Assembly: GCA_947496555.1 (NCBI GenBank)
Contig: CANMDH010000023.1
Location: 22,434 to 86,433 of the forward strand
Source: an uncultured Aquimarina sp.
GTDB taxonomy: Bacteria > Bacteroidota > Bacteroidia > Flavobacteriales > Flavobacteriaceae
Direction of reading: 5' to 3'
DNA length: 64,000 bases
Positions 53,879 to 64,000 of the stretch are shown here, piece by piece. The notes under the pieces were generated by a model. That model made no database searches. It had not been told where the DNA came from and saw only the letters and a program-made list of their open reading frames with translations. The translations under genes were made by a program, and so were the position numbers. How positions within the stretch are numbered: position 1 is the stretch's first letter; every line of letters starts with the position of its first letter.

Positions 53879-54568
53879 CTATTGTGTTCTAAAGTTCCAA
53901 ACTTGGCCTATAATTGTTGCTTGATCATTGTCTTTAACTACAACTCTCCAATAGTATGTGGTATTAGCATTTAGTTGTACATCAAACGTTGGATTATTCA
54001 GGTTTTCTGTCAATAATTGTGGAGGGTTTGTTTCTCCAAAATATAGATCAAATAACAAAGGATCATTATCGGGATCTGTTGCTTCCCATGATAGAGTAGT
54101 GGTGTTACCTGTAACTGTTTGTCCTAACTGAGGAATATTAATTGTTGGGGCATATGGAATGGTATTAACACCTGCTTCAGGTTCTGTAAAGAATTTTCTG
54201 ATGCTCGAGTATCCGCTATTATTACCATTAGGATCAGTAGCTTGCACTCTCCAATAGTAAGTAGTTCCTTTTTCTAGTGTAAAAGTATGAGAGTTTTCAG
54301 ATGTTTTTGCAGTGAATAATAAAGTTCTAAAGTTTCCTTCATCTGTAACTTCAATGGTGTAAACAATAGAATTACTATCTGCATCTATAGCTTGGTTCCA
54401 ATCAAATTCTAAATTGAAATTAGTACATACCAGGTTGTCCTGAGGAAAGACCAACTCTGGAATCGTTGGTTTTAAATTTATGATAAATGGACTTGGAGTA
54501 GGGCCATCATCATTACTGCATGCATTAAGTACCAGCGCACTTATCAGGATGAAATATATTTTTTTCAT
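53879..54568 (-). CDS. Lipoprotein with two fibronectin-III-like domains
   Basis: The 229-residue product has a lipoprotein signal (Cys17, LNAC) and two repeats of the same type, each ending in TTYYWRV (YYWRVQATDPNGNNSGYS and YYWRVVVKDNDQATIIG). These are FnIII/cadherin-like modules that bind proteins or glycans. It lies 53 bp downstream of the giant MBG gene on the same strand and is likely co-transcribed. Confidence 0.8.
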   Translation of the reverse strand: MKKIYFILISALVLNACSNDDGPTPSPFIINLKPTIPELVFPQDNLVCTNFNLEFDWNQAIDADSNSIVYTIEVTDEGNFRTLLFTAKTSENSHTFTLEKGTTYYWRVQATDPNGNNSGYSSIRKFFTEPEAGVNTIPYAPTINIPQLGQTVTGNTTTLSWEATDPDNDPLLFDLYFGETNPPQLLTENLNNPTFDVQLNANTTYYWRVVVKDNDQATIIGQVWNFRTQ

Positions 54569-54621
54569 GAGATTTGTTTTTAAGAATCCCCTGCCCAGGA
54601 GACAGGGGATAAAACATAGGT

Positions 54622-57600
54622 TTATTTTTTTATGATTTTTATAGTTTTAGGAGTTCCTTCGTTAACAGTTACAAAGTATACGCCTGTTGGTAGTTCTTGC
54701 GTAGGCAATAGAATCTGTCTGTCAAATACATTATACGTTTTCGAAGAAACCATGACTCCTATAGCATTATAAATATCAACCGATACCGTATCTTTTCCGA
54801 TATTAGATAATGTAAGTGTAACATTATCTTTTGTTGGGTTTGGATATGCAGTGATATCATTAAGTAGGTTTACCTGGGTCGATAATTTTCCTTCACACTC
54901 TACACTAGAGAATACTTCTATACTGTCACCATGAGAAACTTCTACATGGAAACTGTTGGTATCGTATTCACCAGCAGCTTCGTTGTTTATCATTACCGTA
55001 TATGGTGCAGTACCAGCATCAATTTCTACGAATACTCTATTCACATTACTATCGGTATCTACCGTAGTTTTACCTTGTAGATTTTCTGCTTCTTCGATCA
55101 CCAATTCAAAACATTGCTCACAATTAGCAAATCCATCAATATTGATACATACCGGGTAGTTTCCTGGTTGTAAATTGTCAACTGTTAATGCTGACGTAAA
55201 GTTAAATGTCTGATTATTGATTGTCGCTACGTAGTTTAATGTTTCTATAGCATTAATGGTGATCATTCCATTATTCTTACCAGTACATGTTTCACTAAAT
55301 GCTTGAATATCGAAATTGTTAGCAGGTACATTAACAAGTGGACAATCGGATACTACATTTACAGTTCTGGTAACCTCATTAGCTACATTTCCTGCTGTAT
55401 CAGTAGCATTATATCGAATAATATAGGTTCCTAGTTGATCTACAAAATCTGAAGCATCAATTATCACTACAGAATTATCATCGGTTGTAGCTCCTAGTTC
55501 GCTATATCCTGCTCCAAGGATGATAGTTTGCGGGTTATCACCAATCAATGTGATCATTGGTGCAGTCATATCAGCATTAAGAACGTTTAAGGTCTGTGCT
55601 ACATCTGTAGCGGCATTCCAGTTAGTGTCTCCTGACTGCGAAGCTGTAATAGTGGTTGTTCCGACACCTCTTACAGAGACTGTGTTTCCTGAAACCGTAG
55701 CTACCGAAGGATTTGAACTTGAGTATGTAATTGCTAACCCAGAAGAGGCTGTGGCATTTAAGTTGAAATCTGCACTATCAGAAGTTACATCTGCTAAGGC
55801 ATCAAAGATAATAGTCTGGTCGCCTTTATTGATCGTTAACGATTGTAATACATCTGTTGAAGGTGTGTAATTTCCGTTTCCTGCTTGAGAAGCTGTAATA
55901 GTAGTTGTACCTACTCCTACTATCGTTACCGTATTACCTGAAACTGTAGCTACAGCAGGGTTAGAACTAGAATAAGTTATAGTTAATCCAGAAGAAGCCG
56001 AAGCATTCAAGTTGAAATCGGCATCACCAAATTGAACATCACTTAATGAGTTAAAGGTAATATTCTGCGATGCTTGACCAATCGTGAAGGTATTACCCAC
56101 ATAGCTTAATGCATAGTTGTTACCAGCACTTAAGCTCCCTTGGTTAATGGCATAGTTTCCAACATCTTCTCCTACAATTCTGGAAAGGTTTCCAGAGAAT
56201 GTATCACTAAACTGTAATACACCGGCAGTAATTTGATACGTAAGCGCAGGATCGACGTCTCCAAAAGTTTTACTTGCGGCATCGGCAGTGATTTCAATTG
56301 CTCTTTGACTAATCGTTAGATCATTTGATACAAAAGTGATATCATAGTTGTTACCTGCAGTTACATTTCCTTGTTGGATTGCATACGTTCCTGCATTTTC
56401 TCCTGTAATTCTTGACAAATTTCCAGAAAGGGCATCACCAAATTGTAATACTCCTGCTGTAAGTTGATATGTCAAAGTAGGATCAGTATCACCATACACC
56501 TTATTTTGTGCATCCGCAGTAATTTCTAATACTATTGGAGTAATGGTAAGATCATTACTTATAAAGTTGATCGCATAATTTGAATTTATTCCTAGGGTAC
56601 CTTGAGTAATAGCATAGGTTCCTGCATTTTCTCCTGCTACTCTTTCTAAAATTCCTATAAAAGCATCACTACCCGCTAAACTTCCTGCAGTAATTTGGTA
56701 GGTAAGCGCTGGATCTACATCGCCATATGTTTTTGATTGCGCGTCTGCCGTAATCTCGATAGCTCTTTGACTAATAGTTAGATCATTACTTATATAAGTT
56801 AGGTTATAGTTAGCATTTAATGCTACAGTTCCTTGATTAACGGCATAACTTCCCAAGCTTTCTCCAGCAACTCTTATTAAATTACCTGTAAAAGCATCGC
56901 TAAAGGCTAATGAACCACTTGTGATTTGATAGGTTAATGCAGGGTCAGTATCTCCGTACATTTTGTTTAATGCATCTGCGGTGATCTCAATAGCTCTTTG
57001 ACCAATAGTTAGATCATTACCAACATAGGTCATTGTATAATTGCTCCCGGCAGATAAAGTTCCTTGATTAATAGCATAAGTACCTAAATCCTCACCTGTG
57101 ACTCTAGATAAAGAACCTGCAAAGGCATCACTAAATTGTAAAGCACCATTGGTAATTTGATAACTTAAGGTTGGATCTGCATCTCCATACGCTTTTGATT
57201 GCGCATTTGCAGTTACCTCAATTGCACGAGCTGTAATGTCAAGGCTTACGGATCCTCCATTAGTGAATGTTATCGAGTAAGAAGACTCTCCTCCGTTGTT
57301 GGATGTAAATAGGGCAGATAAGCCTCTTATCTGATATCTTCCCACATTCTCACCCAAGGTTCTAAATGTTCCATAAGTTTCTAAAGTATCATCATATGCT
57401 AATGATCCTTCGGTTATAATATATGGCCAGGTTAAATCTGGGTCTGCATCTCCATAAGTTTTTGATATAGGAGCAGCAGGAATTACTCGAATGAATCGAT
57501 AATTAATAAATAAATTACCAGGTACAAAAGTTAGATCATAATTGGCTCCCAAGGACAATGTTCCTTGGTTTATGGCATAATTTCCTTGTGCTTGTCCAGT

Positions 57601-60600
57601 TACTCTGTCTAAAGCTCCTGTAAATGCGTCACTAAACTGTAGTGCACCTGCCGTGATCTGATACGTTAATGTAGGATCAGCATCTCCATATATCTTTGTT
57701 TTTGCGTCTGCAGTAACTTCTATGGTTCTTGCTGTAACACTTAAATTATTTGAAACAAGCGATATCGCATAATTTGAATTTATCCCTAAAGTTCCTTGAG
57801 TAATAGCATAGGTTCCTGCATTTTCTCCGGCTACTCTTTCTAAGATTCCGATGAAGGCATCACTACCTGCTAAACTTCCTGAAGTAATTTGATAGGTAAA
57901 GGTAGGGTCTGCATCACCATAGGTTTTAGATTGTGCATCGGCTGTAATTTCAATAGCTCTTTGACCAATAACCAGGTTATTGCTTACATAAGTCAACGCA
58001 TAATTTGCATTTAAAGCTACGCTTCCCTGGTTGATCGCATAGGTTCCTACACTTTCTCCAGCAACACGCGCTAAGCTTCCGGTAAAGGTATCACTACCCA
58101 CCAAGCTACCTGATGTAATTTGATATGTCAATGTTGGATCTGCATCTCCGTATTGTTTGTTTACAACATCGGCTGTAATCTCAATAGCTCTTTGACCAAT
58201 AGTTAAATTATTAGGGACAAAGCTTAAGGTATAGTTAGCATTAAGCGCAACAGTACCTTGACCAATAGCATATGGTCCTACAGCTTCTCCGGCAGCTCTT
58301 GAAAGACTTCCGGTAAAATCATCACTACCCACAAGAGTTCCAGAAGTAATTTGATAAGTAAGCGCAGGATCTGCATCACCATACTGTTTGTTTGCAACAT
58401 CTGCGGTAATTTCTATCGCTCTTTGACTAATATCCAAAGTACTAGGTGTAAAAATCATAGTGTAATTAGCCCCTAATGTTAATGTCCCTTGATTTATTCT
58501 GTAGTTTTCTACATTTTCTCCTGAAACACGAGTAAGTTCACCACTAAATACATCTCCAGCAACTATACTACCCGCCGTAATAGTATACGTTAAGGCTGGA
58601 TCTGCATCTCCATAAGTTTTCATTTTATTATCAGCTGCAACAATAAGAGCTCTTTTACTTATATTCAAGTCATTAGGTATATAGCTCAGCGCATAATTAC
58701 TATTCAATGCTAATGTTCCCTGATTGATTGCATAGTTACCTAAATTCTCTCCTGCTGTTCTTGTTAAACTCCCAGTAATGGCATCACTAAACTGTAGCCC
58801 ACCAGCTGTAATTTGATAGGTTAGTGCAGGATCAACCCCACCATATTCCTTATTTTTAACATCTGCTGTTATTTCTATAGCCCTTTGAGTAATCGTAAGA
58901 TCATTAGAAATAACAGTTATGGCATAGTTTCCATTTGAATTAAGGGTTCCCCGGGTAATGGCGCGCGTTCCTATACTTTCTCCATTAATTCTGTCTAATG
59001 CACCTGTAAGGATATCACCACCTAATAAACTTCCATTAGTAATTTGGTACGTAAATGCCGGATCTGCTTCTCCGTATACTTTACTTTTAGCATCGGCAGT
59101 AACTTCAATAGTTCTTGTATTTATAGTGAAGTCATAAGTATCATTTCCTTGATATGCAGGATCTGCTGCATCTATGGCTACCGTTATGGTATAATCTCCA
59201 GCATTTGTAGGTGGAGTAGTAGAAGGGCCATAACCAATATCATCAGTATCAGTTCCCGAATATGAAACCGTATACGCCGGTGCTGGAGTTATGACAACAT
59301 CATTGCTATCTGTAATACTTATAATATTAACTCCTTGTGGAGTCCCATTATAGGTTAAATTTCCAGAACCAAAATTAAAGGTTACATACTCTTTATCAAA
59401 GATTGTTAATGTTGCACTTGCACTTCCATAGAAATTGGGATCAGCTGTATCTACATAGGCAAATACTTTGTACTCTCCGGTATTCCTTGGCGGTGTAGTA
59501 GTCTTATTATAATTCGTTCCATTAATTCCTTCATAAGTTATGTTTACAGTAGGCGTTGGTGCTGCTGCTACTCCTGGGCTCGTTTCAATGCTACTTACTG
59601 TCACGGGTTTTTGAGTATTATCAAATTGTTGCGTAAGATTTGCAAGAGTTATAGTTACCTCTGTATTATCGGTAATAACTAAAGTTCCTCCCGAATAGTT
59701 AACATTATGATTTCCTGTTCCGGATGCGTAAACTGATACCGGATAACTTCCTATCTCTATAGGTGCTGCTTCACTGGCATATATACCTATTGTGTATAGT
59801 ATTCTTAATGGAATATTTTCTCCGGATAATCCTGTTGCGGTAGCTTCAAAAGTTTTAGGGCTACCATCATATACTTTTGTTTGCGGGGTATCTGGAGTAA
59901 TAGCGATGTATCTTTGATTAATAGTAAAGTTTCCAGTTACAGATCCAAAATAATTAGGATCGGCTGAATCTACAGAAGCTGTTACGGTATAATTTCCCGC
60001 ATTTGTTGGTGGTGTAGCAGAAGGACCATATGAATTCCTAAAATTATCAGTTCCTGCATATGACAAATTTATGGTTGGTGACACAGGAGTACCATCAGAA
60101 GTTAGCACAACACTAGAAATATCTACAGCTTGTCTTGGATTTGCATTGTAAAAAGTTGCATATAAATCGAATCGATCTAATGTAATTGTCACTTGTTCTT
60201 TAGTTGTAATGGTAAAAGTCCCTGTTTGTAACTGAATAGTATAATCAGCGTTTGTTACTCTACCGAAAGAGTCTTCTATATCGATATAACCATATCCGAA
60301 AGGATCAGTACCTATACAAACCCCCGAAGGACAAAGACTACCTGGATCAAAACTAGCAGGCGCTTGTGCTGTTTGGTCTATAGAAATTACATAAGTTCCT
60401 TCGGTTTCTCCTGGTTCTCTTTTTAATGGAACCCAAATAATATCACCAGAGTTTAATTGCCCTGTAGTGATAGATGATGTTAAAGTTGGATCTGCACTTC
60501 CTAAAGCTTTTATAATTGCATTTGGAGTAATTTCTAAAACATTAGATGCTCCTGATCGTGTTACTGTAACAGAAGTGCTTCCGGCAATTACATTATAATT

Positions 60601-62994
60601 GGTATCTTCTGGGATAAATCTGGTATAAATTGTTGTAGGGAAACCACTATTATATAGTAATGTGGTAACTCCTTCTGTGATTCTTCCTGAATAAGTATTC
60701 GTAAAAGAATTATAAAAGGTATAATATTCAAAAGTACCTGGTACATTGGCTGTCGCATTTAAATAAGAAGCATCAATAGGTATACCTTCGCCAATTGTTG
60801 CTGGTGCATTCCAAGTGATTACCGGGGTAGCTTTTATGATCGTTAAACTATAGTCCTTTGAAATAGCTTGGTAAATACCATCTGCTACTACCGAAACTCT
60901 TAAAGTTGTACTACCTACTGCTCCTGGAGTAAAATCACTTCCAACCAAAGATGCACCCGTAGTATCATTTATTAAACTATAAGAAATGGCTCCTGTACTG
61001 GTTGTTGTAGCACTTAAAGTAGTTGCTGCTGCATCATAAGCAAATGTTGGTGGTGTAAAATTTAACCCCAAAGCAGACTGTGAAAAGGTATATCCTGTTT
61101 GCTGATATACTGGTGTTCCGTTACAATCTTTATATGCATAAATAGTAAAGAAATATTGGGTTCCTTCAGAAAGTCCAGTAATATTAAGGTTCGGAGTAAC
61201 CGAAGTTCCTGAATATATTACTTGTTCTCCTCCTGCATATACTGTATTTCCGGTTGGAATAGTTGCACCAATAGCTAAAGGTAAAAAGCTATTGGCAGTA
61301 TTCATTTTAATCACGTATCCATCAGGAGCATTTACCGCTGCGGTTGGAGCCGTAAAAGAATTCAACTCTATAGAACTTGTATCAGCATTATTTAGAACTG
61401 CACTTGTTGTTAATTCTGAGGTTACACCACAAGTGGTTTGCTGACTGTAAATACCCGTTGGATAGAAATAATATACTCCATTACATATTTTATAATTGAC
61501 CGCTGCATAATAATAAGTAATATTAGGAGATAATCCCGTGGTCATTAATCCAAAACCGCTTGCTGCACCTATATATGCTGCTACCTGTCCCGTTTTTCCG
61601 GTATAATCAGTAGAGGCAGTAGGTAAAGAAGCTGCAGTTAAAGTTGTGGGTAATGTAAAATTATTTTCATCACTCATATAGATAATTTTACCATCGGCAT
61701 TATTACCTCCTGTAAAATTTACTACACGAATAGAGTTATGTGTGCTAGTTGGCTCTGCAAATAAATAAATCCCTGCATTACTATTTGGTGGAGAACAAAC
61801 TGGAGTTATTGATGAGCCAACTCCTGTTGATTCAAAATAGTAATTTCCACCGCATAATTCTGCTGTATATACTTGAAAGAAATATTCGATTCCGGTACTT
61901 AACCCTGTTATTAATTCATTAGGTGTAGCAGAATCTCCTACATAAACTACTTGCTCTCCACCTCCATATACTGCATTTGCGATTGGTAATGTTGTACCGT
62001 TTGTTGGCGCAGTAAAACTATTGGTTGTATTTACTTTTACCACATATCGTGTTGAAGCTGCTGTAGCTCCAGTTATTGTACTTATATAACTAGAGTTCTG
62101 GTTGTTTGCAGACAGGCCTAAAGCTGTTGCCGCAGCCGGTGCACTTCCACATGTGGTAACTGTGAATACATTCCCTGCATTAAGTTTTAAATTACCACCA
62201 CAATCACTATAGTTAAATACTTTTACATAATATGTTGTATCAGCAGTAAGTCCGGTAACAGTAACATTAGGTGTAGTTGAATTTCCTACATATACGGTTT
62301 GTTCTCCTGAACCTGAATACGCCTCACCATCAGCAGTAGGATAATTTATCCCAGCTGTAGGATCCGTAAAGCTATTTACTGTATTTACCTTTATCAATGA
62401 TATATTGGTACTTCCCGCAACACCAGTTATAGTAAAATCATTCTCAGTGGGATCTGTTGATAATACTGTTGTTAAACCGGGAATATCGCACCTAGGGAAA
62501 TGGGCTCTATAGTTATACCCCCCAGATAGGTTTCCTCCTGCTCTTACCAAATAATACTCGTTTGCTGCAGTGTAGCTCAACGTCATGGGTCTGTTCGATT
62601 GGTCTGTACCTGGATGTATTAGCGTATTAGACACTAATGGGCCATCATAGCTTCCGGTTCTTTTTTCTAGCCAAATCTGTGGCTGCGACGATCCAATATT
62701 GGATTGAATAGCCATTCCAACACTACCTAGTACAAAGGGAGATCTACCGATTTTCCAATAATCCTCGTCAGAACCAACGGCAGTACCACCGCTAAAAATA
62801 GTAGTCGTATTGGTGGTTGCAACAGTAAGTGTTTGTACACCACTATCATTAGTCAGGTTATTTGGTTCTGTTTCAGATGCAAAGTCGAATTGTGCATATG
62901 AAAAAGTAGAAACCAAAAAACACAAGGTCATAAAAAGAAGCCTTTGCGTGCTTCTTGTAATTCCTAAATTGGTTTTAAGCAAAAGAAGTTTCAT
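54622..62994 (-). CDS. Giant MBG-repeat surface protein with T9SS type A sorting domain
   Basis: The 2790-residue exported protein starts with a signal (LCFLVSTFSYAQ), then has FnIII-like modules (to about 700), divergent MBG/Big-type domains (about 830-1290), and thirteen MBG-type repeats of 72-80 residues (about 1293-2315) carrying the signature KxYGDADPxLTYQIT. Two Big2-like domains (about 2316-2478), another Ig-like domain and a type A sorting tail (YPNPTKDN near 2716, then ELPTGVYFVTVNEG) follow. The tail predicts export through T9SS. Repeat sequence is highly conserved inside the array, suggesting recent duplication. It is probably a long surface fibre or adhesin. The FnIII lipoprotein follows. 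Confidence 0.9.
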   Translation of the reverse strand: MKLLLLKTNLGITRSTQRLLFMTLCFLVSTFSYAQFDFASETEPNNLTNDSGVQTLTVATTNTTTIFSGGTAVGSDEDYWKIGRSPFVLGSVGMAIQSNIGSSQPQIWLEKRTGSYDGPLVSNTLIHPGTDQSNRPMTLSYTAANEYYLVRAGGNLSGGYNYRAHFPRCDIPGLTTVLSTDPTENDFTITGVAGSTNISLIKVNTVNSFTDPTAGINYPTADGEAYSGSGEQTVYVGNSTTPNVTVTGLTADTTYYVKVFNYSDCGGNLKLNAGNVFTVTTCGSAPAAATALGLSANNQNSSYISTITGATAASTRYVVKVNTTNSFTAPTNGTTLPIANAVYGGGEQVVYVGDSATPNELITGLSTGIEYFFQVYTAELCGGNYYFESTGVGSSITPVCSPPNSNAGIYLFAEPTSTHNSIRVVNFTGGNNADGKIIYMSDENNFTLPTTLTAASLPTASTDYTGKTGQVAAYIGAASGFGLMTTGLSPNITYYYAAVNYKICNGVYYFYPTGIYSQQTTCGVTSELTTSAVLNNADTSSIELNSFTAPTAAVNAPDGYVIKMNTANSFLPLAIGATIPTGNTVYAGGEQVIYSGTSVTPNLNITGLSEGTQYFFTIYAYKDCNGTPVYQQTGYTFSQSALGLNFTPPTFAYDAAATTLSATTTSTGAISYSLINDTTGASLVGSDFTPGAVGSTTLRVSVVADGIYQAISKDYSLTIIKATPVITWNAPATIGEGIPIDASYLNATANVPGTFEYYTFYNSFTNTYSGRITEGVTTLLYNSGFPTTIYTRFIPEDTNYNVIAGSTSVTVTRSGASNVLEITPNAIIKALGSADPTLTSSITTGQLNSGDIIWVPLKREPGETEGTYVISIDQTAQAPASFDPGSLCPSGVCIGTDPFGYGYIDIEDSFGRVTNADYTIQLQTGTFTITTKEQVTITLDRFDLYATFYNANPRQAVDISSVVLTSDGTPVSPTINLSYAGTDNFRNSYGPSATPPTNAGNYTVTASVDSADPNYFGSVTGNFTINQRYIAITPDTPQTKVYDGSPKTFEATATGLSGENIPLRILYTIGIYASEAAPIEIGSYPVSVYASGTGNHNVNYSGGTLVITDNTEVTITLANLTQQFDNTQKPVTVSSIETSPGVAAAPTPTVNITYEGINGTNYNKTTTPPRNTGEYKVFAYVDTADPNFYGSASATLTIFDKEYVTFNFGSGNLTYNGTPQGVNIISITDSNDVVITPAPAYTVSYSGTDTDDIGYGPSTTPPTNAGDYTITVAIDAADPAYQGNDTYDFTINTRTIEVTADAKSKVYGEADPAFTYQITNGSLLGGDILTGALDRINGESIGTRAITRGTLNSNGNYAITVISNDLTITQRAIEITADVKNKEYGGVDPALTYQITAGGLQFSDAITGSLTRTAGENLGNYAINQGTLALNSNYALSYIPNDLNISKRALIVAADNKMKTYGDADPALTYTITAGSIVAGDVFSGELTRVSGENVENYRINQGTLTLGANYTMIFTPSTLDISQRAIEITADVANKQYGDADPALTYQITSGTLVGSDDFTGSLSRAAGEAVGPYAIGQGTVALNANYTLSFVPNNLTIGQRAIEITADVVNKQYGDADPTLTYQITSGSLVGSDTFTGSLARVAGESVGTYAINQGSVALNANYALTYVSNNLVIGQRAIEITADAQSKTYGDADPTFTYQITSGSLAGSDAFIGILERVAGENAGTYAITQGTLGINSNYAISLVSNNLSVTARTIEVTADAKTKIYGDADPTLTYQITAGALQFSDAFTGALDRVTGQAQGNYAINQGTLSLGANYDLTFVPGNLFINYRFIRVIPAAPISKTYGDADPDLTWPYIITEGSLAYDDTLETYGTFRTLGENVGRYQIRGLSALFTSNNGGESSYSITFTNGGSVSLDITARAIEVTANAQSKAYGDADPTLSYQITNGALQFSDAFAGSLSRVTGEDLGTYAINQGTLSAGSNYTMTYVGNDLTIGQRAIEITADALNKMYGDTDPALTYQITSGSLAFSDAFTGNLIRVAGESLGSYAVNQGTVALNANYNLTYISNDLTISQRAIEITADAQSKTYGDVDPALTYQITAGSLAGSDAFIGILERVAGENAGTYAITQGTLGINSNYAINFISNDLTITPIVLEITADAQNKVYGDTDPTLTYQLTAGVLQFGDALSGNLSRITGENAGTYAIQQGNVTAGNNYDITFVSNDLTISQRAIEITADAASKTFGDVDPALTYQITAGVLQFSDTFSGNLSRIVGEDVGNYAINQGSLSAGNNYALSYVGNTFTIGQASQNITFNSLSDVQFGDADFNLNASASSGLTITYSSSNPAVATVSGNTVTIVGVGTTTITASQAGNGNYTPSTDVLQSLTINKGDQTIIFDALADVTSDSADFNLNATASSGLAITYSSSNPSVATVSGNTVSVRGVGTTTITASQSGDTNWNAATDVAQTLNVLNADMTAPMITLIGDNPQTIILGAGYSELGATTDDNSVVIIDASDFVDQLGTYIIRYNATDTAGNVANEVTRTVNVVSDCPLVNVPANNFDIQAFSETCTGKNNGMITINAIETLNYVATINNQTFNFTSALTVDNLQPGNYPVCINIDGFANCEQCFELVIEEAENLQGKTTVDTDSNVNRVFVEIDAGTAPYTVMINNEAAGEYDTNSFHVEVSHGDSIEVFSSVECEGKLSTQVNLLNDITAYPNPTKDNVTLTLSNIGKDTVSVDIYNAIGVMVSSKTYNVFDRQILLPTQELPTGVYFVTVNEGTPKTIKIIKK

Positions 62995-63635
62995 AATTAA
63001 GGGGTTTATTAATAATTGGAATTGTTTTTACATAACAAACTCGGGTATGCAGGCATACTTAAGCGATATTTTGATACTATTTGATATAGATTAACTAAAG
63101 AGCATTGTATATACTATAGCTCGATTTTGTTGGTAGAAAAAACCAACACGGTTTTAGAAGATTAGACCATATTGTAGGTTGATCCTTGGGATAGTATTTT
63201 TTTTTCATAGTACTAGGGGCTTAGTTATTGTTACTATTAAATTATTCAGCAATTTTTATAGTGCTGCTTATAGGTATTACAGTTAAGTTTTAGAATACCC
63301 TATTTTTAGTTGCAATTTTTTTGAAAAATTTCTGCTTTACAATCAAGCGAGCCATTTTGTGTGTGGAAGAGATACGGTTATAAGAGTTCATGTTATATAG
63401 GTTTTAAAGGTGTTAGATTTGGTGAAACAAAAATATACTGAGGTATAGGTTTTTAAAGAAAAAAGTACCCCTACAAATACCCCTACAAAAATTTCTACAT
63501 ACATTTTTTGTGCTATAACCCGAATAAATTACTTGAACATACTGATTAACTTTACGCTATTTGCAGTTTATAGCAAGATTAGGTGTGTATATTTTGAATA
63601 TCATTATGTTGTAAGTCCTGGTATTAGTGGCCCGC

Positions 63636-63890
63636 GCAGCGGGGGAGTCTCACCCAAGTGCGCGGGAGGGTTACCTAATGCCGATGGTCGATAAAAGTAG
63701 TGCGCGGGAGCCTCACCCAAGTGCGCGGGAGGGTTACCTAATGCCGATGGTCGATAAAAGTAGTGCGCGGGAGCCTCACCCATGTGCGCGGGAGGGTTAC
63801 CTAATACCGATGGCCGATAAAAGTAGTGTGGGGGAACCTCACCCATGTGCGGGGGAGGGTTAGTTAATACCGCGGGTCGATAAAATTATA
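63636..63890. repeat. Four tandem copies of a GC-rich 63-bp repeat
   Basis: CACCCAAG or CACCCATG recurs at 63651, 63714, 63777 and 63840, exactly 63 bp apart. Each unit has two copies of the core GTGCGCGGGAG about 21 nt apart, then GGTTACCTAAT and CGATGGTCGATAAAAGTAGT. The fourth copy is diverged. GC content is far above the rest of the window. Because 63 is a multiple of 3, frames stay open on both strands, but I regard none as a gene. Confidence 0.85.
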
Positions 63891-63921
63891 TGTTCAGGCT
63901 TTCTTTATGTGTTTAGAGACA

Positions 63922-63966
63922 TAAAAAAAAGAGGCTGTCTAAAAACATTTAGGCAGTCTTTTTTAT
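63922..63966. terminator. Hairpin near the right edge, possible terminator or IS-end remnant
   Basis: AAAAAAGAGGCTGTCTAAA and TTTAGGCAGTCTTTTTT pair with a mismatch around an ACA-type loop, with T and A runs on both sides. The arm GAGGCTGTCTAAA also resembles the terminal repeat of some insertion sequences, but no transposase is near. Confidence 0.5.
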
Positions 63967-64000
63967 TTTAGTTTATTTTCTATTTTGGAGTTTTTGCTTT

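Larger units (their letters stand above)
62995..64000. other. Non-coding region beyond the giant gene
   Basis: About 1 kb has no supported gene. It holds a 7-bp hairpin (TGTTGGT/ACCAACA, 63128-63148) in what would be the leader of the giant gene, a TATTTTTG -7 match on the minus strand (63428-63435), a short 12-bp direct repeat (TACCCCTACAAA, 63468-63491), a 63-bp tandem repeat (63636-63890) and a hairpin near the end (63922-63966). Confidence 0.55.

Noticed and set aside
63604-63863. Overlapping reading frames on both strands in the 63-bp repeat array
   Set aside because: The frames stay open only because the repeat length is a multiple of three; the repeated peptides show no domain or signal.
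63636-63890. CRISPR array
   Set aside because: Units are contiguous with no variable spacers, and no cas gene is in the window.
63922-63966. Intact insertion sequence at the right edge
   Set aside because: Only one hairpin arm resembles an IS end; there is no transposase frame and no second terminal repeat in the window.

Overview
The window is a low-GC, gene-dense chromosome segment from a member of the Bacteroidota, most likely a marine Flavobacteriaceae. Aquimarina-like genera fit, but genus is an inference. The evidence is a fused SecDF, type IX secretion (T9SS) type A and type B sorting tails, a PorP/SprF-family protein, a DUF885 lipoprotein, many Bacteroidota-type lipoproteins, and promoters of the TTG-N17-23-TAnnTTTG type. 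I see no tRNA, rRNA, CRISPR array, prophage or intact insertion sequence.

Layout. 1-9.6 kb holds a dipeptide epimerase, gyrB, a DUF6588-like secreted protein, a PQQ-type beta-propeller, mdh, and two small SecD-related or SecD-adjacent proteins. 9.6-17.2 kb holds secDF, then a minus-strand block: a DUF192 lipoprotein, creD, DUF1361, a small membrane protein, a COQ4-like protein, a winged-helix regulator and a membrane protein. Two copies of one palindrome lie in front of the two transcription units of this block and probably bind the regulator. 17.3-22.5 kb holds DUF1801, kdsA, a small barrel-like protein, typA, a candidate small RNA with C-rich loops, and an FtsE-like ATPase. 22.7-27.9 kb is an operon of a 1005-residue TPR protein, an outer-membrane barrel and a membrane-anchored LuxR-type regulator. 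28-42 kb is a mixed set of enzymes and envelope proteins, including an M23 peptidase, a DUF885 protein, an acetyltransferase, HAD, alpha/beta and amidohydrolase-type hydrolases, a zincin-like lipoprotein, a YkgJ protein and a clear homologue of the leptospiral surface protein LipL32. 42.4-63 kb is a cell-surface region: a 1649-residue FG-GAP/LRR/HYR protein with a type B sorting tail and its PorP/SprF partner, a two-component system with a TPR sensor, a NamZ-type exo-muramidase, an ABC permease, a lipoprotein with two FnIII-like domains, and a 2790-residue MBG-repeat protein with a type A tail. The last kilobase is non-coding and carries four copies of a GC-rich 63-bp tandem repeat.

Themes. 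Much of the window concerns building or decorating the envelope: KDO synthesis, SecDF export, peptidoglycan peptide and glycan recycling (epimerase, M23, NamZ), and T9SS cargo. The strongest candidates for something new are the C-loop small RNA at about 21.46-21.59 kb, the LipL32 homologue, the lipoprotein copy of the SecD periplasmic domain beside secDF, and a set of promoters whose -7 boxes sit 4-5 nt before the start codon, implying leaderless mRNAs.
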